IMG/VR virus record: IMGVR_UViG_3300020472_000194
Location: 1-21,880 of that record
DNA: 21,880 nucleotides
Direction: 5' to 3' (one strand)
Source of the DNA: a virus
The position numbers and the translations under genes are program-made. Within the stretch, counting starts at the first letter, position 1. Every line of letters starts with the position of its first letter. This document shows, piece by piece, positions 7,223-17,500 of the stretch. Below the pieces are notes generated by a model. The model saw only the letters and a program-made list of their open reading frames with translations. It was not told the origin of the DNA and did not search any database.

Positions 7223-8548
7223 TTAAGAAACCCTCATGATGAAGATAGTAGTTAACGATGGTGTATTTACATTCATAGAAATATTTAGTGCATCTGGTAC
7301 TGATACTGGAACAGCAGTATTAGTACTAACATTATTAACTAGTATCGTGTTTGGCATACGAACACCTCTAGTCATTTCTATATTCAATGGATCATGTGTG
7401 TGACCACCTAATGCAGTATCAGCCCACTCTTCTGCATTATGTTGTTTTGTAGTAGGAAATGTAACGTAAGTATCAGGATCATAATTGGGATCTGTTGGTC
7501 TACCCTGACCACCACCTCTACTAGCAGGAACATCATCACTATGATAATAATTTTCATATCCACTGTAAGATGTCGGCATTGGTATCGGACCAGTATCTGC
7601 TGCTACTTGAATAGCTGGTATACCACCACCATCATCAGTATATCCAAAAGTAGGACCATTTGCATACTGCATAACCTGTCTACTTTGTACTAAAGGAGTT
7701 ACATTCTTTGATGCATCAACCTGTTTTGCAGATGTAGTTTGAACAAGTGTCTCATGATCTGATTGATTCCATGTTATCTTCGCTTGACCAAGACCTGCTT
7801 TCCATGTTTCTGCTAAATCACCATTAGAAAGAGCACCAACACCAGAAACTTCGTTCCAATATGTAGTAGGAGCTGGTACATAATTTCCTGGTAAAAATGT
7901 TAATACTCTATTCCCACTTTCATTAGCAGTATTAATTTGATCATAATCGTTTTCTGTAGCTGGTCCATGCATATGACCTGGAGTATGATCTACTCCTAAT
8001 TTCCTAGGTATAGAATAAATGGTATCAAACCAAGTGGGAGATGATATTGCTTGACCTGTTATTCTACCAGATAATTCATTAGATGCTGCTATGGCAAATT
8101 GTATATCAACATCAGTATCTTGTAATGTTATTGGTTGTTCACCTTCAATACCATTCTTACTAACATATTTTCCTATTATTAATTGTGTAGCAACATCCAA
8201 TCTAGTATACTCAATATCAACCAAGTTTCTTAAATTAAAATTTGGAAGATTGAAAACATCAGTCTCTAGATAAGGTTTATCAAATGTACCCTCATTACTA
8301 ATGCCAACATTACCACCTATACCACCAACTTCAGTTGGATTGTTAGGATCTGGATGTGGACCATAAGTATTACCTATGATATCTGCTAGTATTGGAAAAT
8401 CAACCGCAATTAATTGCTCTCCATTACATACTTTATAACCATGTGGTAAAGCATCTTCAGATGAAGTGGCAGAACTATTACCAGTCCAAGGAAGGATTGT
8501 TCCAATTGGAACATTTTTAGATGCTTTTACTCTGTTGTAATATGCCAT
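7223..8548 (-). CDS. Collar-type tail fibre protein, 441 aa
   Basis: This is the plainest of the three collar-type proteins here. Residues 14-125 carry PIGTILPWTG, LPHGYKVCNGEQL, FPILADIIGNTYG and VFNLPNFNLRNLVD, matching the collar pattern (Gly-x-Ile-x-Pro, Gly-Tyr-x-x-Cys-Asn/Asp-Gly, Phe-Pro-x-Leu, Leu-Pro-Asn/Asp-Phe). His-x-His pairs lie at 192/194 (HTPGHMHG) and 383/385 (GGHTHDP), the same arrangement as in the two downstream paralogues. The C-terminus is a strand-rich tail (ALNISMNVNTPSLTTIFIMR). The start is well supported: GGAG (8558-8561) lies 9 nt upstream, inside the last codons of the giant gene, whose stop is 3 nt away. That makes translational coupling likely. Predicted role: a trimeric, metal-stabilised fibre or baseplate tip; the exact place in the virion is unknown. 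Confidence 0.93.
   Translation of the reverse strand: MAYYNRVKASKNVPIGTILPWTGNSSATSSEDALPHGYKVCNGEQLIAVDFPILADIIGNTYGPHPDPNNPTEVGGIGGNVGISNEGTFDKPYLETDVFNLPNFNLRNLVDIEYTRLDVATQLIIGKYVSKNGIEGEQPITLQDTDVDIQFAIAASNELSGRITGQAISSPTWFDTIYSIPRKLGVDHTPGHMHGPATENDYDQINTANESGNRVLTFLPGNYVPAPTTYWNEVSGVGALSNGDLAETWKAGLGQAKITWNQSDHETLVQTTSAKQVDASKNVTPLVQSRQVMQYANGPTFGYTDDGGGIPAIQVAADTGPIPMPTSYSGYENYYHSDDVPASRGGGQGRPTDPNYDPDTYVTFPTTKQHNAEEWADTALGGHTHDPLNIEMTRGVRMPNTILVNNVSTNTAVPVSVPDALNISMNVNTPSLTTIFIMRVS
7231..7235 (-). promoter_or_regulatory. Ribosome binding site for the 483-aa collar protein
   Basis: GAGGG lies 8 nt upstream of the ATG at 7222, inside the last codons of the 441-aa gene, whose TAA directly abuts that ATG. 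It decides the start and indicates coupled translation. Confidence 0.75.
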
Positions 8549-8551
8549 CTA

Positions 8552-11500
8552 TTAAATCTCCATTAACCACCAACCTTGTTGTGTTGAAGGAATACCAACT
8601 CCACCACCACTATCTACAGAACCAAGATAAACTAGAGAGAATGCTGCATTTGGTGTTTGTACAACTAGTTCTCCAGAATTATATGAATTAGCAAGGAATC
8701 CACCACCTTCTGCAAGTGTTGTACCAGTAGAATCTCCTTGAACTCTAACACCGACACCAGGAGCACGAACGACTAAAGATGTCTTATGATTCAAGTTTCC
8801 ACCAACATCAACAATCTTAATGACATCACCAGTTGAAACTTCTGCTGGTAGAGTTAATACTAATGTATTATCAATATCAACAGCAGCACAGTAAATAATA
8901 TTTGCCATTAATGTCTTAGCAGCAGGATCAGAACCAGTTGAAACATATCTTGTATGACGACCACCAGTTCTTGTCCAGAAAGGTTCAACACCAAATGCTT
9001 CAATCTCACCAGTATGCTTGATACTGAACTTATCTGATCCATTGTTATTTAGTTTATCAACAGTGAATATTTCACTCTGAGGAGTTGGATTTGTATTAGA
9101 TTCACCTGTTACAGTAAGAGTTAACTTAGCAGATACATTACCAACATTATCAACTACAAATGTAGGATCAACTATACCAGTTGCACTGAAGACCGTTTCA
9201 GGGCAATTCTCTGGGTACATCGTAAGAGCACCCTTAAGAACAACACCTGCATCAAGTTGCAAACTTCCAAGGTGATCAGCATGTCCACCATCATTCTTGA
9301 AGTAGAGCAATCTAGATGAATTAACTGAATCAAATATTTCAATGTCACCACCAATCATATTGATATTGCCACCAATATCAAGATTGCCCTTGTTGTATCC
9401 TAAAGAACCAGATTGTCTCTCATGATTAATAACCGCACTATTAACAGTTCCTTGTAAGTTAGAGTTAAGTAAGAAGAAACTATTATCACCTGTTGTTAGA
9501 TTTTCAAATCTTACATAGTTAACATAATCAATCCTTGTTTGAACTATGTAACCTCTGTTAAGAATAGCAGAAACATATTCAACAGAACCTCTAGTTTTAG
9601 ACTCAAGATCAAGTAATTGAGAAACTTCACTATGTTTCTTAATTACTAATATAGTATCATTAACAGTATAATCACCAGCAGATGCTTTAGTTGTACCTTC
9701 TTGTCCACCATCACAAATAAGTTCTGGGCTAGCACCAGTAGTAATTCCACGTACAATTAATATCTCATGGAATCCTGGATCAACAACAACTGATGACCCA
9801 TCAATCGTTTGTGGTGCAGTATTTGCTGAAGTACCAACAACAAGTAAATCTCCTATTTCAAATGCTGCATTACCTTCACCAACAGACTGTACAGGAATAA
9901 CCCAATCATAGGATGAGTGAGCAGTTACAGCAGCACGAACAGTTGTCTTCTTACCATTATTATCCGTAACAGGATCATACGAATAAGAATATACTGTTAC
10001 TTGATCAGTAATAGTTCCAAATGCAGTTTCTGTCTCAGATGGTGTCTTAACAGATGGATAGAACTCAGATAGCTCAACTCTACGTATATGATTACCAATT
10101 GTAGTATTAGCACTACATGAATCTACATTAAATACTTCTTGCTCATTTCCATTAGTTAATGTAAGAGTTTCATTCTGAGAAATATAGAATCCAACTGTTG
10201 ATATATTAGAACCATACACAGGATTCTTAAGACGTATACTATCTGTCTTAACTTCTGTCACATAGTTGACAGGGAATTCAATGTCAGTGAAATTACCATA
10301 AGTAGGATTATATCTAATTTCATCACCAACAGATACCTTAGCAATATCAGTTGCAGATACGCCACTAATATAATAAGTAGCATCATCACCAGTAATTCTT
10401 ACAAGACTACCAACAATCTCTTCACGTTTGATAGTTCCACAACCACCTTGTAATTTAATAGTTGTGTTAATATTAACAATTGATCCAGGAATATCTGGGT
10501 TACCAATAGTAACTTCACCAGTTACAGAGTCAACCTCAAATACTACCTTGTCTGGTTCACCACAATTAGAAACTGTTAGTTTCTGGTTTACCTGACCAGT
10601 AATCTGATCAATCTTGAGTGCTTCACCAAAATCGTATGTGCCATCCTGATTAGTGTCACTACGTCCAATGATAATGTAGTCATCTGTTGATAGAGTACCA
10701 CCAAACTCAGCAAGATTAACTTGATCTTGTGGTCCAGTATTATCTAAATTATTTTCTGTCCAAGTAGAATCAAACTGTACATTAACCTTGTAAATAGGTG
10801 TTGTGTCTGGATGATCTGAATGGAATCCAGTAAATGTACCAAATGGTTGACGCTTAACTTTTAAGAAGTAAGGAGCAACAGTAGTTCTTGTTAACTCAGT
10901 AATCTGAGCAACTTCTGGGAATATACTATTACCACTAATTCCAGTATCAATGATTATATAATCACCAACTACAAAGTATTGTACGGTAGGATTACCATTG
11001 ATATCATTAGTGATAGGAGCATACTTAAGAGGTAAGTAGTACTCATTAGTACCAGTTAGATCTGGGAATTGTGATATAGTTTCTCCAGCAGGAGTTCCTT
11101 GGAAGTTATAACCACCCCACAATCCAGAACCAGCAGTATCAATCTGATTATACTCACCTACATCAGCAAGTACTTTCTTAATTACATTAAGAATATCTAC
11201 ATTCTTATTAGGATCAACTACTGTATATGGTGGAGTAAGACCATTATCATGAGAACTAATAGTAGTACCTAACTGACCTCTATCACTAATGAATTCAAAA
11301 GCAGAAGTACCACCACATAACCAAATATCACTCAGGAATTTAGCAGAAGCATTAACTTGTAATCTATTATTAATTGTAGTTGTACCACCTTGACCAGCAA
11401 TATTAACATCAGATGCATTAGTAGCAAAGTTAATATTAGAAGGACCACCAGAGTTAGAGAAGAAGTTAACAGTTCCAGCAGGTGTGAATAGATTTACAGA

Positions 11501-14500
11501 CTGTTGATCTGACCTCTGATTTACACCATTTGGCCAACCGCCAATCCATACATCACCATCAGCAATTAATGATTTAGTTCCAATTCTTGTATAAGATTGT
11601 GACTCAGTGCTATCATAAGCACCACCAATAACTATCTTAGAATCAGCAAGAGTTGCTACTGAATTGAGAAGGTAATTGTTAGGTGTTGCACCAATCTTAA
11701 TTTCACTATTATTTGAAAGTCCACCAACTTCAATATGTTGTCCAGATAACTGCTTGTTACCAATCTCAATATTTTGAGCGTAACCAGCCATCTGTAGACC
11801 AGCACCTGTAACAGTCTGTCCTGTATTTGCTATATGAGTACCACTAAATGTGTTACCCATTAAGAAATTAAATGTTCCTGTTGTTATACCTGTCGTTACA
11901 TTAACAGTACTATCTGCATGTCCTGATGGCCATGAACCAATATGAAGATCCTGTTCAACCGAAACATCATCCGTAAATCTACCAGAACCAACAACAACAA
12001 ATGTTTGATCAAGTGTTGTATTTGTTTGAGTGGTATCAAGTGGAGCAGTACCAATGATTGTATTAATACCAACAGCACCAAAAGGAGGAGCAGTAGAGAC
12101 CCTAAGTGTTGCTGAAGTATTTGGATCATAAGCATCACCACCAACTAATAATGCATTGCTAGTACCAAAGTCTGATCTTGTGGATCCATCAGCATTTGCA
12201 ATACCTGTATAATTGTTTAATTGAGAATCGCCAGTATTATAATCATAAGTAACAAATGTTTTACCAGAGATGAATGCAGTACCTACAACATCCAAGTTAG
12301 CACGTGGATTAGTATCAGGATTTACTTGATTCGCCATTCCATTGTCACTAACAAATGCATCTGCATATGCATCATGATCAGCACGAGCAATTGTGTTAAT
12401 ACCAACTCTATAATCACCAGCGATTGCAGTTCTAGTTCTTATAGATTCAGCACCTAATACACCCCACTCTTTCCATGAAGAGTTAGCAAACTGCATTGTT
12501 GCAGTTGGTGAACCAGACCAATCAAATGGATTCTGATTTTGAATGTTAGCTCTATTCTCAACGATAGAGAACTTACATGACTCAGCATCAGGATCAAATC
12601 CAGCAGATATAACTGTCCAAGTTCCATTAAGAGCACTATCAATAAAGTTACCAATCTTAATTTGTGAACCAGGATTTATACCAAGAACTGAGTTCTTAAG
12701 TCCTTCCCATTCAACTGTTACAACCTGTGTACCATTAAATGAGAATCTCTTAATTTGATTCGCACTAATAGCTGTAAAGTAGTTTGCATAGATCCATCCA
12801 AGAGATCCAGACTTACCTACATCGCTACCCTTAAGTAACATGTCACCAGACTTAGGAGCTCCAGCATTACCATACTGAACAATTTGAGTAGCATCAAATG
12901 TTCCCAATTGGTTTGGAGTAATGTTAGAACCTAGTAGACCAACAGCATGGTTCTGAATCTTATATCCTTGAGCAGCACCAGCAGAACCACGTGGGTTAAA
13001 CTGGAATATAGAAGCAGCAATTCTGTTTCTAGCAATAGTAATATGACCAAGAGTATCTTGATTCAAGTACTGTGACTGAGCAGCAAGACTACCATCATCA
13101 CCAGAATTAGGATCAACATCAGATATAATCTTTAATGCAGAATCTCTAACTCTACCAAGAACATTGATAGTTACAGGTGAGTTGAATGTGCTTGTCTTAT
13201 CCTGATTATCACCACCATTAACTGTGATATACTCATTGAATGTAACAGGAGTATCAAAGGTGGTAACTAGACCACCAATATCCTCTTCATCATCATCAGA
13301 ATCAATTAACTGTGCAGACTCTAAGAACTCTTCCTCACCAGTGATAGCATCAATTTTACGGTTACCAATGTATAGGTCACCATTTGAGTTAAGACCAGTG
13401 TAGAATACTAAACCACCATCTTCTTTCTTAGACTGAGCATAGAAATCTTGAATTGGTTCAAGAATAACTTCCTGTCTTTGAGGTAAACCAGTTGAGTAGT
13501 TACCTGGACCAAAACCAAGGTATTCAAACGTATGGTTACCAGCACGAGCAATAGATGGTCTTCGTAGTTCAACATAAACTCTAGAATCAGCAACAACTGT
13601 GCTATCACCAGCAATAGGAATCAAACGATCCTCAGAACCAGATGTAGCATTACCAAGTTGAGCTTTTAATACATTGTTACCAGTGTAAGAATTATTTGTA
13701 AATGCATCAGTAGCAAGTATGTCACTAACACACTCCTTAGTCATTGATCCCTTGAAATCATTAACTGTTACTAAACCATGAGTATAGTTATCAGCAGCAG
13801 ATGATGTAGAAGGAGGATCAACAGCAGCAGGATCTATTTGTCTGAACCAGAAAGGATCATTCTTATAGTTTAATGGATATAGTTTACTGATTGGCTGAGA
13901 GAACTTAAAGTTTCTAAAGTTTCCTTGATTACCAGCACCAGTTGGGAGTGGGGAAATATTACCACGAATAGCAGTTAGATAGTAAATACCAGGTTGCTGT
14001 TTAAATATACGTTTCTGTATTTGCTCAACATCAAAAATATAGAAGTTATCATCAATTTCACCAACATCCTCTACAGATTCAATATAATATTCAACTGGAG
14101 GACTATTCTCTGAAACTATCTTATCACCTGGAGTTAGAGTATAAACTTTAGCTCCACCTTGCTTATAATAGTACTCTGGATATCCCTTACGAATTAAATC
14201 TTTAATTCCATATGACTTACCATAATCCCTATCTGCTAATAGATCAGAGAATACAGTCTGTGTTGATCCAGCTGGAAGATGTTCAAATCTAGTATTCTCT
14301 AATGGATCATAATCAATTGGTTCTTTATTAGTATCAGATACAACACCCTTAAGAATCAAATGCCAGGTATCTGTACCAGGAACATTGAGAGCAGCATGAA
14401 CATAACCATAACCAGAACAATTACCAAACCAAGTAACTTTATTGAATCCATTATCAGAAGGATTATCTATCTTTGCAGTAGGATTAGCAGTGAAAGAACC

Positions 14501-17500
14501 ACCTTGAGGAGCAGTTACTTTAACTGTTACAAACTTCTCATTAATTAATGCAGGTGTACTTGTTAGACTTGGATCATAAGTAGTTAATTCAAGATATGTA
14601 TTACCATCATTAGCATCAACAAAGTATCTACCAGATTGAACATTAAAATCAATATTACTACTTGTCTTTAATGTCTTAGTAAATACCTGTGGACCTACAG
14701 TTGATAATGGTTTTCTATAAGGATTATATTCTATAGAAGAATCATGTCCTGTGATTCCCTTCAAATCATCTTTGGTTGCACCAATCCACTCATGTGCTTG
14801 AGCAGGGTTATAAAACTTAGCTTCAGTAGTACTACCAGAAACAACAGGTCTCAGAACTATTTTCTGTGGTAAAAGTTTTCTTGTAGTATCCTTACGAATC
14901 TTAAGAGTAAATCCATTTAGAGGATCACGTACTGATTGTAAGTACTCAGGTATAACATAACGTAAACGATAGATACGATCATCTGCTTTACGCTCATCCT
15001 TAATTCTTTCAAACCAAGCATCATTTGTCTTCTCAATACCAGAAAGATCATTATATGATTGTTCATGCAATCTTGTTAAGATAGCAAAGTCATGTCCTGG
15101 TGTTGATGAATTTTCTGATTGATTAATTACCTGAATGAACCACTTACCGTAAATTGGTGGAGTTCCAGTATTAGGATTCTCATATACTGGATCATATCTC
15201 AGTGGAGATTCTCTCTTATTAGCAAATACAGAGAATCCATCTTGTGTGCTAGTAGTATCAAAACTTATTGGTTGTTGTCCTGCTATAGCATCAGTTGTAT
15301 TCTTATGAATAGTAAATAGATTCTTATCAATGTATCTTACAAAGTAAGTACGATTTTCTTTTAACTTACTAGAAACAGCAACATCAGTATCTGATTGCCA
15401 TGAAGCACTCAACAATGGTAATGAACCACCTTCATTCTTCTTAAAGAAGACTTCTTGTACTGTTACGTTAGAAGTTGGGATATCAAATATATGTGGAACA
15501 TCTGTTTTAAGAGCACCAAGAGGTACAGCAGAGGTCTCACAAGAATATTGATGGCAATCATAATCTATATCAAGAACAAACTGATAGAGATCTATTTCAA
15601 CATCAGCATCAACAGACTCAACTTCAGCAGAATGAATGTATATACCAGCAGCAGCGTTTTCTTTACTACCAGCTAACATCAACTTAGCTTGATCGCCAAC
15701 TGTAGTTCCAGCAGTAAACCCAAGACTACTAAAGTCTGTTGGTTTTGTAGTTCTACCTGGAGCAATTACATAATATGTTTGGTTGGGTGAAAATCCATTC
15801 GGTAATCTTATCTTACGCTTATCAACTACAACACCATCCTTAGCACGTGGAACTAATCTTACTGGAGTACCAGTTTCAAAGTTATGTGGGTTAGCAGTTA
15901 ATGATGTAGGATCTTTAATAGTCCAAATAGTTCCTCTGTTAGCAAGATCAGAAGAAGAACTTGATGGTTCATTTCTAGGAACAGTATTTAATCCTGTCTG
16001 AATAATAGTACCAATATTAGAGAAGAACTGACGAATCGCAGTTGCTTCATTAGCACACTTAGGATAATTATTATCCTGTAAATTACCAGAGTTATTAAAT
16101 GATGTGTCTGGAGCAGGTGAATATTCACTAGTGTATACACCAGAGTCTAATGTAAAGTATACATAAGAATTTGTTGTTGTTGCATTAGCATTAACAGAAG
16201 GACCAAATGATAATCCCAATGGTGTTTCAGTTCTATCAATACTATCAATATATCCAGGATTTAATATAGCATTCGTTAAAATACCAAATAGCGTAGATAT
16301 TGAACTAGCAACATCCTGACAACGACCAGTAGAATTATTTCTAACAACTGAATCAAGTGATGTTGGTGTTAATACTGTACTTTGTATAATACCAAATAAT
16401 GTATTGATTGATGATCTTACATCCTCACATTTACCAACAGATTCTGTTCTTGTTATTCCACTAAGACTAATTGGATCAACAATAGCATTAGTAACAATAG
16501 AAGAAAGAGTGTTTAGAGAACCTCTTATATCCTCACATTTTGTTACTGACTGTGTACGAGTAACTCCAGTAAGTGAGGAAGGTGTGGAAATAGTAGAAGT
16601 TAATATTTGAACTAAAGATGTAACAGTACTCTTTGCACTATTACATTGGTTATTAGAAACTCCGTCAGTAATTGTAGTATCTTTTACCTGACTATTTGAA
16701 GTATAACCACCAACAGTAACATCAACATTAGTCATTACTTCATGAATAATGTCACGTACTTCATTAAAAGCAGATATAGTTTCATTCTCTGATCCAGCAG
16801 CATGAGCACCAGCAACATACATGTTAGCACAATCCCATACACGATCATTACCACCGTATGCTAAGTTATGTGCAACAACATCTACAACATCCCTAAGATC
16901 ATCAAGACAATCAACAGAAGTATAAGGAGCAGTCCATGTATATGAAGGGTATGCTGCTAACATCCGTCCCAACGCAATATCTGCAATGAAATTTTTATTA
17001 GCAAGTATCAAATTCCTTGCATCAGCTACCTTATTATCTTGCGGAGTATTAGCATTGACAGTTATTGTATTATCATATGCTTGAGTTAGTCCATGATCAC
17101 CAATAACAAGAACTTTCTCTTGTCTCATTACTTGAACCATCATCTCAGTAGCATCAGTTAATGCTGCAACTGTCTGAGTCTCTTCACCAGCAACATGAGC
17201 ACCTGATACATACAGGTTCGCCATATCCCAAACTCTATTATTACCACCAAACGCTAAGTTATATGATACTTCAATAATGAAATCCTCTATGTCATCAATG
17301 CAATCCTGTGCATTACCTGTTGGAGGTAAGAATCCAGGATTTTCAAGGATCATACGTGCATATGCTTCCTTGGCAATAAATGTCTTATTAGACTCAATTA
17401 AATTACGAGCATCACCAGCACGATCAACAGGAGGATCAGCAATATCAGAAGTTATAGGACCATCAGGATTATAATCCTGTGTTAAACCATGCTTACCAAT

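Noticed and set aside
1680-8548. Diversity-generating retroelement acting on the fibre tips
   Set aside because: No reverse transcriptase gene and no template/variable repeat pair were found in the window, and no C-type-lectin-like C-terminal motif was recognised.
8552-9250. S74-type self-cleaving intramolecular chaperone at the end of the giant protein
   Set aside because: The C-terminus has a strand-rich tip ending GWWLMEI and lacks the Ser/Lys cleavage motif (such as SDERLK) expected for that family.
16214-16645. CRISPR array
   Set aside because: The 108-nt periodicity is protein-level: units diverge in DNA sequence, lie in frame within a coding gene, and have no repeat-spacer pattern.
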